Assembly: GCF_015356855.1 (NCBI RefSeq)
Contig: NZ_ARXR01000010.1
Coordinates: 40,757 to 104,756, forward strand
DNA length: 64,000 bases
DNA from: Alloalcanivorax venustensis ISO4
GTDB taxonomy: Bacteria; Pseudomonadota; Gammaproteobacteria; Pseudomonadales; Alcanivoracaceae
Direction of reading: 5' to 3'
The translations under genes and the position numbers were made by a program. This document shows positions 1-8,301 of this stretch, in pieces; the first letter of the stretch is position 1, and each line of letters opens with the position of its first letter. The notes below the pieces were generated by a model. The model ran no database searches, was not told the origin of the DNA, and saw only the letters and a program-made list of their open reading frames with translations.

Positions 1-819
1 CACGTCCTTGGTCAGGTACTCCTGACAGCCTTTATCGTCAACCTTGGCGCGTGCCGGCGTATCCGGGCACTCGTCCTTGCTGTTTACGACGCCGTCGCCG
101 TCGTCATCCAGCTCACAGCCCTGAGCGTCAACACTGGCGCCCGCGGGAGTGCCGGGGCAGCGGTCGTTGGAATCCGGTACACCGTCGTTGTCGCTGTCGG
201 TGGCGGTTTCGGTAACCGGCTCGGGTTTCGGCTCTTCGTCATACTGTGCGCCGACCAGAACGTTCAGGGCGGCGTAGACCTGGCCGTCCCAGCGCTCGGA
301 GCGGAAGCTGTATGTGGGGCGTGCGCCGACGTCGATCAGGAAGTTGTCGGCGAGTGCGGTTTGTACACCGAACTCGATGCCGCCGGTGGTTTCCTTGAAG
401 TCATCGTCGCTTTCGGTGTTGAACTCGGTGCGGGTTTCACCGGCGCCGAGACCGACATAGCTTTCGATCGGGCCGTCGCCGTTGAAGTGACGGCGCAGGC
501 TGGCGAAATTGTTCCGCAGGTACACTTCGCCGTCGCTGGTGGACATGTTGTTGCGATCGTACCAGGCCTGTACGGACCAGTTTTCGCTGAAGCGATAACC
601 GATCTGGGCGCCGGGCATGGTCACGGTATCGTTTTCGTAGACGTTGTCGGCGAAGTAGCCGTCGCCTTCGTAGTGATCACCGATATCCAGCCAGCTCTGG
701 CCGATGTGACCACCCAGGTAGAAATACCGATCCGGAATGGTGTCCTCGGCAACGGCCGTAGTAGCAACGGCTAACGATGCGCAAGCAATACTGGATGCGA
801 GAAAGCGTTTGGCGTCCAT
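1..819 (-). CDS. OmpA/OprF-like outer membrane protein with thrombospondin type 3 repeats (3' end outside window)
   Basis: The reading frame is open from ATG at 819 to the left edge, so the C-terminus is missing (273 codons visible). Residues 1 to about 24 form a signal peptide ending in AVA. A region rich in alternating aromatic residues follows (about 25-190, starting YFYLGGHIGQSW), typical of an eight-stranded OmpA-type beta-barrel. Next comes a proline-rich linker and at least two calcium-binding type 3 repeats (DSDNDGVPDSNDRCPGTP and DDDGDGVVNSKDECPDTP). In this family an OmpA-like peptidoglycan-binding domain usually follows; it would lie outside the window. Role: outer membrane porin or structural link to the cell wall. 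A good Shine-Dalgarno sequence (GGAAGGAG) supports the start. Confidence 0.88.
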   Translation of the reverse strand, partial: MDAKRFLASSIACASLAVATTAVAEDTIPDRYFYLGGHIGQSWLDIGDHYEGDGYFADNVYENDTVTMPGAQIGYRFSENWSVQAWYDRNNMSTSDGEVYLRNNFASLRRHFNGDGPIESYVGLGAGETRTEFNTESDDDFKETTGGIEFGVQTALADNFLIDVGARPTYSFRSERWDGQVYAALNVLVGAQYDEEPKPEPVTETATDSDNDGVPDSNDRCPGTPAGASVDAQGCELDDDGDGVVNSKDECPDTPARAKVDDKGCQEYLTKDV

Positions 820-1006
820 AGCTCCTTCCTTGTTTTTTAGTAGGCAGAAATTCAGCATCCGCAGTTTTGCTCCCTGAGACTTAACTGTAAATGCCAGTAA
901 GGAGTTTAATAAACAAATTTACAAAGGGGCGGCAAGAAAGGTGTGAAAAAGAATAATTTTTGTAAAAAATAGGTTTTTATTGTGAGTGGGGTGTGATGAT
1001 TAAGTG
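820..1006. other. AT-rich intergenic region upstream of the OmpA-like gene
   Basis: About 190 bases, clearly more AT-rich than the flanks, between the OmpA-like start and the stop of the GGDEF gene. It holds the ribosome binding site of the leftward porin gene and presumably its promoter and a long 5' leader. No open reading frame or clear hairpin terminator was seen. Confidence 0.4.
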
Positions 1007-1774
1007 TTAAGCGGGGCGGTCGGAGTGGCGATGCTCGTTACGGCTTTGATACAACGCGTAATCGGCCTCATTGAGAAGGGCGTTGAGCCGGCGGCCGCTG
1101 TTCTCGGTGCTGGCCGCGCCAATACGGATCTCAAAGCCCGCCAGGCCTTCGTCGGTCTGCACCTGGATGCTGGCGGTGAGCGAACGCAACCCTTCCGCCA
1201 TGTGCAAGGCGTCGTTGAAATCGGTGTGCGGCAAAACCAGCAGAAACTGCGCACCGTCGATGCGGCCGAACAGATCGCTTTCGCGGATTTTATCGCGAAT
1301 GCGTTCAGAAAAAATCCGTAATAACCGGTCGCCGGTGTGACGTCCGTACCGATCGGCGATATCCACGAAGTCGACGATGTCCACCAATAAAATCGATACC
1401 GGATGATCGTGGCGCTGGCTGAGCGACAATTCCCGCTCAAGCATGCTCATAAGATGGGGACGGTTGAACAAACCGGTGAGATGGTCTTCGCGGGCCTGCT
1501 GACGCAGCTTCCGGTTGTCGCGGGTCACCGCCGCCAGTTTCGCCAGCAGCGGATAGCACAAAGGCGGAACCAGCAGCAGGGGGATCAACAGCGCCAGCGA
1601 CAGCGCCGCCAGCCAGTCGCGTTGGCCGGTGAGCAGCACGCCCACGGTGGTAATCAACAGGGAGGCCACCAGACTGATCACGGTGAACACGGCGGTCAGG
1701 CGCAAGGCGAAAAAGCGGTCGGAATTGAGAACCGGTGTGTAGTGGCTGAAGCGACCTTCCGGTGCACTGGCCAT
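1007..1774 (-). CDS. Membrane-anchored GGDEF-domain protein with degenerate active site
   Basis: A 255-residue protein with two predicted transmembrane helices (about residues 23-48 and 54-78) and a C-terminal GGDEF domain (about 90-250). The family hallmark DHLTGLFNR is at 97-105 and the metal-binding strand VDIVDF at 131-136. The signature loop reads DGAQF at 173-177 instead of GGDEF, so the catalytic acidic residues are replaced by Ala and Gln. Diguanylate cyclase activity is therefore unlikely; a sensory or structural role is more probable. It lies alone between the porin and the chalcone-isomerase-like gene, both also leftward. Family assignment is firm; function is unknown. Confidence 0.85.
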   Translation of the reverse strand: MASAPEGRFSHYTPVLNSDRFFALRLTAVFTVISLVASLLITTVGVLLTGQRDWLAALSLALLIPLLLVPPLCYPLLAKLAAVTRDNRKLRQQAREDHLTGLFNRPHLMSMLERELSLSQRHDHPVSILLVDIVDFVDIADRYGRHTGDRLLRIFSERIRDKIRESDLFGRIDGAQFLLVLPHTDFNDALHMAEGLRSLTASIQVQTDEGLAGFEIRIGAASTENSGRRLNALLNEADYALYQSRNEHRHSDRPA

Positions 1775-1848
1775 TAACGCCCCCCACGGCTGCGGTTAAA
1801 GGGAGAAGTATCCGGTCTGGGGGGCGAGGGTGCAAGACCCCGGCGGGA

Positions 1849-2379
1849 TCAGGGCTCCACGGAGAGCAGCTCCTCCTTGAGACTGTCGGAATAGGGATCC
1901 TCACCGAACCAGATGGAAAAGTAGGCCTGGGCGAAGTCCTCGCCCTGTTCCTCGGCCAGCTTTTCACCGTTGAGGCGCAACACCATGGACTGATCCTCAT
2001 CGTAGTCCAGCGTGTAGCGGTCGCCGTCGCGGGTGGTTCGGTAGTGGCTGTTAAAGTTGTCGATGCGCTCTTTCAAGGTTTCGAAGGTCTCTTCGCTGAC
2101 GTTGCGTTCGATCATCTTGCGCGCCGCCTTGGCGAAGGCGTCGCCGGGCACCTCCCGATTGTAGCCGAAGGCCAGACGCATGGGCGGCGCCAGCGGATCG
2201 GAGGCGCCGCAGTCGGCGCGGAACAGCGACGCCTGGCCGACGTTGAACACTTTAAGCGCCTTGACGTCAGCGCTGGAGCAGCGCGACATGTCTTCGAAGT
2301 CAGCGGCATGGGCGCCGCTTCCCAGCGCCATGGAAACCAACAAAGCAAGCGGCAGTGTCAGGGATGCTCGCGCAGCCAT
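1849..2379 (-). CDS. Chalcone isomerase-like periplasmic protein
   Basis: A 176-residue exported protein. Residues 1-25 form a signal peptide (hydrophobic core, then AHA-ADF). The mature part matches the chalcone-isomerase-like family in outline: an N-terminal segment ending in a small-molecule pocket fold and the C-terminal signature YFSIWFGEDPYSDSLKEELL at about 150-170. In bacteria these proteins are not flavonoid enzymes and are suspected to bind fatty acids. The start overlaps the end of the upstream NTF2-like lipoprotein gene by 22 bases, so the two are very likely co-transcribed. Together with the divergent DUF2878/DUF1295/methyltransferase genes it forms a set often found near lipid and oxidative-stress genes. 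Confidence 0.78.
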   Translation of the reverse strand: MAARASLTLPLALLVSMALGSGAHAADFEDMSRCSSADVKALKVFNVGQASLFRADCGASDPLAPPMRLAFGYNREVPGDAFAKAARKMIERNVSEETFETLKERIDNFNSHYRTTRDGDRYTLDYDEDQSMVLRLNGEKLAEEQGEDFAQAYFSIWFGEDPYSDSLKEELLSVEP

Positions 2380-2921
2380 CGGCTGAATCCTCCTAGAATG
2401 GGAAGTTGCTGGTCCAGGCCCTGGCTGCTGTCCCAGAAGTCCTGGTGAAAAATCACTTTGCCCTGGTCATCGAAACGAAGATGGGAGACACCGATGGTGC
2501 GAACGTCCCGTTCGCTGCCGAGGATGCTGAAACGGGTCTCCATGAACCACAGCAAAAAGAAGTCTTCACCGTCTTGCCAGCGGTTCTGGATATCCAGACT
2601 CATGTAATCAAGCCGCTCGGCGGTTTTCAGTAAGTGCGCCTTGAGCTGGTCGCGTCGGTAGACGGTGGACAAGGTATCGTTGAAGTAGATGTCCTCGGCG
2701 TAGACGTCCTCGATGTGGTTCTCGATATGGTCCGCGTCGATCGGCGAGTACAGCGCCACGAAGCGATCCACGGCCTGATCCGACACCCGGGTGCTGCCGG
2801 GCCGTTCGCGCACCGCCTGTTCATAGAGGTGGGCATAACCGGAAGGGCCGTCCGCGCGGCTGGCGCAGCCGGTGACGGCGACCAGTAACAGGGCGATGAG
2901 CGGTAGCCGATTCGATTTCAT
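2358..2921 (-). CDS. NTF2/SnoaL-like lipoprotein
   Basis: I chose the ATG at 2921 (MKSNRLPL) because it places a lipoprotein signal at the very N-terminus; a longer frame to 2942 exists. Residues 1-20 end in the lipobox VTGC. The mature 165 residues have the cone-like pattern of nuclear transport factor 2/SnoaL proteins: an early segment with VDRFVALYSPIDADHIENH, a central region with YFNDTLSTVYRRDQLKAHL, and the closing strand VIFHQDFWDSSQGL. Members of this family in similar clusters are annotated only as NTF2 family proteins. It probably holds a small hydrophobic ligand on the periplasmic side of the envelope. The enzymatic role, if any, is not visible. Confidence 0.75.
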   Translation of the reverse strand: MKSNRLPLIALLLVAVTGCASRADGPSGYAHLYEQAVRERPGSTRVSDQAVDRFVALYSPIDADHIENHIEDVYAEDIYFNDTLSTVYRRDQLKAHLLKTAERLDYMSLDIQNRWQDGEDFFLLWFMETRFSILGSERDVRTIGVSHLRFDDQGKVIFHQDFWDSSQGLDQQLPILGGFSRWLREHP

Positions 2922-2953
2922 GACGCCAATGTCCGCCAGCACCGGTGAATCGA

Positions 2954-2972
2954 CCGTGAAGCCGGTTCACGG
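2954..2972. promoter_or_regulatory. Inverted repeat in divergent promoter region
   Basis: CCGTGAAGCCGGTTCACGG is a perfect 7-base inverted repeat with a 5-base centre. It sits in the 83-base gap between the divergent NTF2-like lipoprotein and DUF2878 genes, a natural place for an operator shared by both arms of the cluster. The binding protein is not known. Confidence 0.4.
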
Positions 2973-3004
2973 ACCATTGACGGTGGGCGGCCCAAGCTCG
3001 CCGC

Positions 3005-3544
3005 ATGAATAAATCATTCGCCGCCCTGGCGATCAACTTCGTGGGTTTTCAACTGCTCTGGTTCGTCGCCGTTTACGGTGGCGCCCATGGGTGGGGATGG
3101 GCTGCCTGGCTTGTACTGGTGGCGATGCAGGCGGGCGTGTGGGCGCTCAACCGCGCCTGGCGCGCCGACCTCGCGCTGCTCGCCGCCGGCGCCGTGGCCT
3201 GTGTGCTGTTCGAGCCGTTATGGCTGGCGCCGTCGCTGCTTGAATACGCCGACTGGTCGCGACAGTGGGTGGCCCCGGACTGGATCTGGGCACTATGGCT
3301 GGGTTTCGCGGTGAGCTTCAACTATTGCCTGGCCTGGCTGCGCCCCAAGTTGTTGCTGGCGGCGCTGTTCGGTGCCTTCGGCGGTGTATTCTCGGTAACC
3401 GTGGGAATCAACTTCGGCGCCGCCACCACCCCGCAGGGCTGGTGGCTGCTGGCCCTGAGCTACGGCGCCGTGTGGTCGATGGTGGTGCCGGCACTGGCCT
3501 ATCTGGCGCGCCGTCTCGATGAGGAACGAGGTCGTTATGCCTGA
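3005..3544 (+). CDS. DUF2878 family integral membrane protein
   Basis: A 179-residue protein with about five hydrophobic helices and typical DUF2878 features, including the N-terminal NFVGFQLLWFVAVYG and a tryptophan-rich centre (APDWIWALWLGFAVSFNY). It is the first gene of a tightly packed rightward operon with the DUF1295 protein and the CFA-like methyltransferase; its end overlaps the next start by a few bases. DUF2878 has no proven biochemical role. Co-occurrence with lipid-modifying genes suggests a part in membrane lipid modification or transport, which is inference. Confidence 0.8.
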   Translation: MNKSFAALAINFVGFQLLWFVAVYGGAHGWGWAAWLVLVAMQAGVWALNRAWRADLALLAAGAVACVLFEPLWLAPSLLEYADWSRQWVAPDWIWALWLGFAVSFNYCLAWLRPKLLLAALFGAFGGVFSVTVGINFGAATTPQGWWLLALSYGAVWSMVVPALAYLARRLDEERGRYA

Positions 3545-4310
3545 AATTCTGATTTTCAGTCTGGTTCTGCTGGTGATGGTGTTCACCCTGGCCTGGGCGG
3601 TCCAGTGGACCAACGGTAATGCCGGCTACGTGGATGTGGCCTGGAGCTTCAGTACCGGACTCACCGGCCTGGCCTACTTGCTGGCCGGCGGCGGCGACCC
3701 CTTGCCTCGCCTGGCGGCCGGCGCCCTGTTGCTGCTTTGGTCGGTGCGGCTGGGCAGCCATATTTTCCGGCGCGTCACCGGCGAGGGCAGCGAGGACGGC
3801 CGCTACGCCGCCATGCGCGAACGGTTGGGTAAGGCCACCCAGCCGGTGTTCCTGGTGGTGTTCTGGCTGCAGGCGGGCCTGGCCTGGGCGTTCTCCCTGC
3901 CGTTCTGGGTGATCGGCGGCCAGCCGGACTTCCGGCCGCCGCTGGTGGTGCTGGGCGTGATCATCGGTGTGGTGTCGATCGTCGGCGAGGCGATGGCGGA
4001 CCGGCAGCTGGCCCGCTTCAAGGCGCGGCCGGACAGCAAGGGCAAGACCTGCCGGGAAGGTCTGTGGCGCTATTCCCGGCACCCCAACTATTTCTTCGAA
4101 TGGCTGCACTGGTTCAGCTACCCGTTGATCGCCGTGGGTGCCGCCCTGGCCGGCTGGCTGTGGCTGTTGCCGGTGGCCATGTTCCTGTTCCTGTGGTTCG
4201 TCACCGGCATCCCGCATACCGAGAAACAGGCCCTTAAATCCCGTGGTGACGATTACCGCGAGTATCAGCGCACCACCAGCCCCTTTATTCCCTGGAGACC
4301 CGCTTCATGA
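3537..4310 (+). CDS. DUF1295 family membrane protein (steroid 5-alpha-reductase-like fold)
   Basis: The start at 3537 (MPEILIFS) overlaps the DUF2878 stop; a start 18 bases upstream is possible. The 257-residue protein has about six transmembrane segments and the conserved C-terminal signature of DUF1295/isoprenylcysteine methyltransferase-like membrane proteins: a GLWRYSRHPNYFFEWLHWFSY block (about 176-196) and a terminal TEKQALKSRGDDYREYQRTTSPFIPW block. These motifs are thought to bind NADPH or a nucleotide cofactor. The likely role is reduction or modification of a lipid made by the neighbouring methyltransferase. The gene overlaps the next start by four bases. Confidence 0.85.
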   Translation: MPEILIFSLVLLVMVFTLAWAVQWTNGNAGYVDVAWSFSTGLTGLAYLLAGGGDPLPRLAAGALLLLWSVRLGSHIFRRVTGEGSEDGRYAAMRERLGKATQPVFLVVFWLQAGLAWAFSLPFWVIGGQPDFRPPLVVLGVIIGVVSIVGEAMADRQLARFKARPDSKGKTCREGLWRYSRHPNYFFEWLHWFSYPLIAVGAALAGWLWLLPVAMFLFLWFVTGIPHTEKQALKSRGDDYREYQRTTSPFIPWRPAS

Positions 4311-5320
4311 TCATTCGCCTGGCGGAGTCCGGCCTGGTTCCGGATTTCCTGGTACGCGGCGGCATTCGCCATCTGTTGGGTAAACGTCTTGCCCAGGAGA
4401 AGCAGCACGAGACCGACCCGGAGGCGTTGCTGCGCACGCTCTCCCAGGGCCCCATCGCGGTGGCCCAGGACGAGGCCAATGAACAGCACTACGAAGTGGA
4501 TTCGCGCTTTTATGAGCAGGTGCTGGGCCCGCATCTGAAGTATTCCAGTGGCCTCTGGCAGGCCGGCTGCGAGATCCTGGCGGACGCCGAGGCGGCGATG
4601 CTGGCCCTGAGCTGCGAGCGCGCCCAGCTGGCCGACGGCCAGGATATTCTTGAGCTCGGCTGTGGCTGGGGGTCGCTGACCCTGTGGATGGGCGCCCGCT
4701 ACCCGGGCAGTCGCATCACCGCGGTGAGCAACTCCGCCACCCAGAAAGAATGGATCATGGCCCGCGCCGCCGAGAGCGGGCTCGACAATGTGCGCGTGAT
4801 CACCGCCGACGTGACCGTGTTCCAGCCGGAACAGACCTTCGACCGGGTGGTGTCGGTGGAGATGTTCGAGCACATGCGCAACCACCGTGAGCTGATGCGG
4901 CGCGTGCACGACTGGCTCAAGCCCGGCGGCAAGCTGTTCGTGCATATTTTCTGCCATCGCAATCTGACCTATCTGTTCGAAACCGAAGGCGAAAGCAACT
5001 GGATGGGCCGCTACTTTTTCACCGGCGGCATGATGCCGTCGTACGACTGGCTGCCGCGCTGCGCGGACCAGCTGTCGCTGGAGGATCGCTGGGCGGTGAA
5101 CGGCACCCATTACGGCCAAACCCTGGAAGCCTGGCTGGCACTGGCGGACCGCAAACGGCAAACGCTGATCCCGCTACTGGAAGAGTGCTACGGCGCCGGC
5201 CAGGGTAAATTGTGGCTGCAACGCTGGCGGATGTTTTTCATGGCCTGCGCCGAACTGTTCAATTATGGTGATGGCGAAGAGTGGTTCGTGGGCCACTATC
5301 TGTTCCGCCGAGAAGAATGA
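4307..5320 (+). CDS. Cyclopropane-fatty-acyl-phospholipid synthase-like SAM methyltransferase
   Basis: A 337-residue class I methyltransferase. The SAM-binding motif LELGCGWGSL is at about 112-121 and a CFA-synthase-like block follows (SRITAVSNSATQKEWI). The acidic/aromatic motif VSVEMFEHMRN lies near 180. The C-terminal half keeps the family features HIFCHR and the SNWMGRYFFTGGMMPSYDWL block. It is shorter than the 382-residue E. coli Cfa enzyme, lacking part of the N-terminal lipid-binding domain, and belongs to the CFA-like subgroup that travels with DUF1295 and DUF2878 genes. It probably adds a methylene or methyl group to unsaturated acyl chains of phospholipids at the cytoplasmic membrane. 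The exact product is uncertain. Confidence 0.87.
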   Translation: MIIRLAESGLVPDFLVRGGIRHLLGKRLAQEKQHETDPEALLRTLSQGPIAVAQDEANEQHYEVDSRFYEQVLGPHLKYSSGLWQAGCEILADAEAAMLALSCERAQLADGQDILELGCGWGSLTLWMGARYPGSRITAVSNSATQKEWIMARAAESGLDNVRVITADVTVFQPEQTFDRVVSVEMFEHMRNHRELMRRVHDWLKPGGKLFVHIFCHRNLTYLFETEGESNWMGRYFFTGGMMPSYDWLPRCADQLSLEDRWAVNGTHYGQTLEAWLALADRKRQTLIPLLEECYGAGQGKLWLQRWRMFFMACAELFNYGDGEEWFVGHYLFRREE

Positions 5321-5327
5321 GACTGGC

Positions 5328-6590
5328 ATGACGCGTAAAGGTGTTCAGCACCGCCTTACCCGGGTTTTCCTGATCCAGATTCTGTTCATCAGTTTCGCCA
5401 CCGTGTTCGGGGTCTGGGCCACGGCCCAGATCATCGAACAGGTGCTGGTCAAGGAAGCCCTAATCAAAGAGGCGGACCATTACTGGAGCCTTTACGACGA
5501 GGACGACGATTTCCCCCGCCCCAATACCCGCCATCTGCTCGGTTTGCTGGTGGACCCGGACACCCGGGACCCGGTGCCGGAGATGCTCGCCGAGCGGCCG
5601 GACGGCTACCAGCGCGCGCAGATCGGCGACCAGAATCCGATCGTCTACATCGAAACGCGCGGCGACGCCCGTCTATATCTGATCTTCGATGAAAAGCGGG
5701 TGTCGGTGCTGGCGTTCCTGTTTGGCATTCTGCCGCTGACCGCCGTGTTGCTGGTGATCTACCTGACGTCCTTCCTGGGCTGGCGCAAATCCCGCGCCCT
5801 GGTCTCCCCCCTGGTGCAGCTGTCGGAAACGCTGCGCCACGCCAATGTGCACGACCCGGTGGAAGCGCGCCCGGACTTCAGCCAGGTGGAGGCGGAGCCC
5901 AACAGCGAGGCGAGCATCCTGATGGCCGCCCTGGACGCCTACGCCGACCGCCTGCTGCGGTTCGTGGAGCGCGAGCGGCAATTCACCCGCGACGCCAGCC
6001 ACGAACTGCGCACGCCGCTGGCGGTGTTCCGCGCCAACCTGGAGCTGCTCGCCAAGCAGGTGGGCGACCGGCCGGTGATCAGCCGCATGTCCGACACCGT
6101 GGACGACATGGAAGCGCTGGTGGAGACCCTGCTGCTGCTGGCGCGCACCGAACAGCAGCCGATTCAGGAAGAGGACCTGGTGGTCAACGACGTGGCGGTG
6201 AACCTGCTCGACCGCCTGCAGCCGCTGGCGGAGCGCAAGCAGATTCGCCTGCAGGTGAAACAGACCGCACTGCTGACCCTGACCGCCTCGGAAACCGTGC
6301 TCAATATCGTGTTCACCAACCTGGTCCGCAACGCCATCAACTACAGCGGTTCCGGACAGGTCACCATCGTGGTGGCCGAGGACGCGGTGCACGTGGTGGA
6401 CACCGGCGCCGGCATGGACAGCGAGGAACTGGCCCGCTTTCTACAGCCGTTCGAACGGGGCAACAGCAAGGAAGGCGGCCACGGCCTGGGTCTGGCCATC
6501 GTCCAGCGGCTCTGCGAGCGGTTTGATTGGCACCTGGACGTGGCCAGCCGGCCCGGCAAGGGCACCGAGGTGCGGGTGCGGTTCCGCTAG
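5328..6590 (+). CDS. Sensor histidine kinase (HisKA/HATPase)
   Basis: The ATG at 5328 (MTRKGVQHRL), eight bases after the preceding stop, gives a 420-residue protein. Two transmembrane helices (about 13-35 and 120-146) bracket a periplasmic sensor region. A linker leads to the HisKA box DASHELRTP (phospho-acceptor His near 225). The ATP-binding domain follows with N box NLVRNAINYSG, G1 box DTGAGM and G2 box GGHGLGLAI. It runs on from the lipid-modification genes, which suggests it senses a related envelope cue. The most likely partner is the OmpR-type regulator at 7555-8247, on the opposite strand beyond one intervening gene. The stop is only three bases from the convergent GAF-GGDEF stop. 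Confidence 0.9.
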   Translation: MTRKGVQHRLTRVFLIQILFISFATVFGVWATAQIIEQVLVKEALIKEADHYWSLYDEDDDFPRPNTRHLLGLLVDPDTRDPVPEMLAERPDGYQRAQIGDQNPIVYIETRGDARLYLIFDEKRVSVLAFLFGILPLTAVLLVIYLTSFLGWRKSRALVSPLVQLSETLRHANVHDPVEARPDFSQVEAEPNSEASILMAALDAYADRLLRFVERERQFTRDASHELRTPLAVFRANLELLAKQVGDRPVISRMSDTVDDMEALVETLLLLARTEQQPIQEEDLVVNDVAVNLLDRLQPLAERKQIRLQVKQTALLTLTASETVLNIVFTNLVRNAINYSGSGQVTIVVAEDAVHVVDTGAGMDSEELARFLQPFERGNSKEGGHGLGLAIVQRLCERFDWHLDVASRPGKGTEVRVRFR

Positions 6591-6593
6591 CGG

Positions 6594-7475
6594 TTAATGC
6601 ACCGGCCCGCCTTCGGCGGTGAGCGGGGGCTGCATCCGGCCCTCCGAGAGCGCCAGCGGCTCCGCGTCACACCACATCAGAATCCCCTTGGCGTTCAGCG
6701 CGTCGAGCAGCCTGTCGCGCACCTGATCGGCGCAGCTGGGCGTGTTCTCCGGCAACAGAATGGCAAACTGGTCACTGCCCAGATAGGCGGCCATGTCCTG
6801 GTGGCGAATCAGCGCCGCCAGGGAATCGGCAACCAGTTGCCGTTGCTCATCGTCGAGACGGGTGCCATGCACTTTCAGGACCATGGAGCTGAGGCCGTAA
6901 GCCTGGCCGCGCCGCCGTTCGCCGTCCAGGATGCGAAGCCAGCCGGCCTCGTCCAGCAGGCCTGTTTCCGGATCGCGGCTCTCTTCTTCGAAGAACTCGG
7001 TGACCCGCTGCTGATCGAGCCCGGCCAGATTCCACACCAGGGCGGATTCCAGCAGGCGGGCTTGGCGTTTCAAGGCGGCCTGGACGTTCTCGTGGTCCAG
7101 ATCGGGCCGTGGCTCGGGATCAAGCGCGCACAGAGTGCCGAACAGCGCTCCAGTATGGTCGCGCAGCGGCATCCCTACATACGCCCGTATCGAAAGTTGA
7201 TCGGTGATAGGCGCATCGCGGTAGGCTTGTTGCCGGGTGACGTCCGAGCACGCCGGCGGTCCGAGCTCGTTTACTCGGCGATGGCAGATGCTGTCATGCC
7301 AGGCCAGCATGTCCCCGCGGCTCAGGTCGTACCCTTCGCCGCAGACGTTCAGTAATAACCAGTCCTCCCCACGGCGGCGGGTCAGAAACCACATCGCCAT
7401 GCCGAACCGGGACTGCAGATCGAGCAGCTTGGTATCGACGAATTCCGTGAAAGAGTGTCTTTTCCCCCAAGGCAT
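6594..7475 (-). CDS. GAF-GGDEF protein with degenerate cyclase motif
   Basis: Start at 7475 (MPWGKRHSFTEF) is chosen because it begins just before the GAF domain; the frame is open further upstream. The 293 residues hold a GAF domain (about 10-150: SRFGMAMWFLTRR through YVGMPLRDHTGALFGTLCALD) and a GGDEF-like domain (about 165-270). The signature loop reads GSDQF where GGDEF is expected, and the usual DxLTGLxNR block is replaced by DPETGLLDEAGW. The catalytic Glu is Gln, so activity is doubtful. It lies downstream of the response regulator on the same strand and may be co-transcribed with it. Function beyond ligand sensing is unknown. Confidence 0.8.
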   Translation of the reverse strand: MPWGKRHSFTEFVDTKLLDLQSRFGMAMWFLTRRRGEDWLLLNVCGEGYDLSRGDMLAWHDSICHRRVNELGPPACSDVTRQQAYRDAPITDQLSIRAYVGMPLRDHTGALFGTLCALDPEPRPDLDHENVQAALKRQARLLESALVWNLAGLDQQRVTEFFEEESRDPETGLLDEAGWLRILDGERRRGQAYGLSSMVLKVHGTRLDDEQRQLVADSLAALIRHQDMAAYLGSDQFAILLPENTPSCADQVRDRLLDALNAKGILMWCDAEPLALSEGRMQPPLTAEGGPVH

Positions 7476-7554
7476 AGTTCTTATCGCATAACACGTGAAT
7501 GGCGCCGCCATTCTGTGCCTGAGATGCCAGGTCCGCAAGGGGGGCGGACTGACA

Positions 7555-8247
7555 TCACACGGTGCGTGGCGGGCGGATGCTGAACCCCACGCCCGGCAGG
7601 GTTTCCAGAAGCGCGTGCTCGAACGGCTTGTCCACCGCCTTGCGCAGGTTGTAAAGGTGGCTGCGCAACGCGTCCGAATCGGGCACCAGGTCGCCCCAGA
7701 GCTCATGCTCGAGCTGCTCGCGGCTGACCACCTTGGGGGATTCGCGCATCAGAATGCGCAAGATGCGGAAGGCGGTGGGGGACAGCTTGAGAAGCTGCCC
7801 TTCGCGGCGCACTTCCTGACGGGCCGGATCCAGCTGCAGATCCGCCACCGTCAGCAGGTTGGGCGCCACTTCGCGGCGTTCGCGGCGCACCAGCGCCTGC
7901 ACGCGGGCCACCAGCTCGGGCAGCGCGAAGGGTTTGACGATGTAATCGTCGCCGCCGCGGGCAAAGCCTTCCAGCTTGTCGTCCAGCTGGTCCCGGGCGG
8001 TCATGAAGATCACCGGGGTGTCCAGGGCCAGTTCCTTGCGCAGATACTGACAGAAACTGTAGCCGTCCTCCCCGGGCAGCATCACGTCCAGCACCAGGAT
8101 GTCATAGTGGTGCTCCTGGACCAGCGTGCGGGCCAGGGTGGTGTCGCTGGCGTAGTCCACCAGCGCGCCTTCCTGTTCCAGAAATTCGACCACGGTCTGC
8201 GCCAGTTGGCGGTGGTCTTCGACCAGTAAAACGGACAGATTTTTCAC
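7555..8247 (-). CDS. OmpR-family response regulator
   Basis: I chose the GTG at 8247: the strong Shine-Dalgarno AGGAGGG lies six to seven bases upstream, whereas the ATG between them is out of frame. The 230-residue protein has a receiver domain with acidic pocket VEDH, phospho-acceptor Asp54 (LVLDVMLPGEDG) and the conserved VKPF lysine near 105. The C-terminal winged helix follows (about 130-228; SREQLEHELWGD, SHLYNLRKAVD, GVGFSI). Its presumed kinase is the rightward gene ending at 6590. Kinase and regulator are split by a convergent GAF-GGDEF gene, an unusual layout for a pair. Confidence 0.92.
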   Translation of the reverse strand: MKNLSVLLVEDHRQLAQTVVEFLEQEGALVDYASDTTLARTLVQEHHYDILVLDVMLPGEDGYSFCQYLRKELALDTPVIFMTARDQLDDKLEGFARGGDDYIVKPFALPELVARVQALVRRERREVAPNLLTVADLQLDPARQEVRREGQLLKLSPTAFRILRILMRESPKVVSREQLEHELWGDLVPDSDALRSHLYNLRKAVDKPFEHALLETLPGVGFSIRPPRTV

Positions 8248-8301
8248 GGCATTCCCTCCTGTACCTGCGGACATAGTCCGCCCCGACGCGTCAAGAAGCC
8301 G

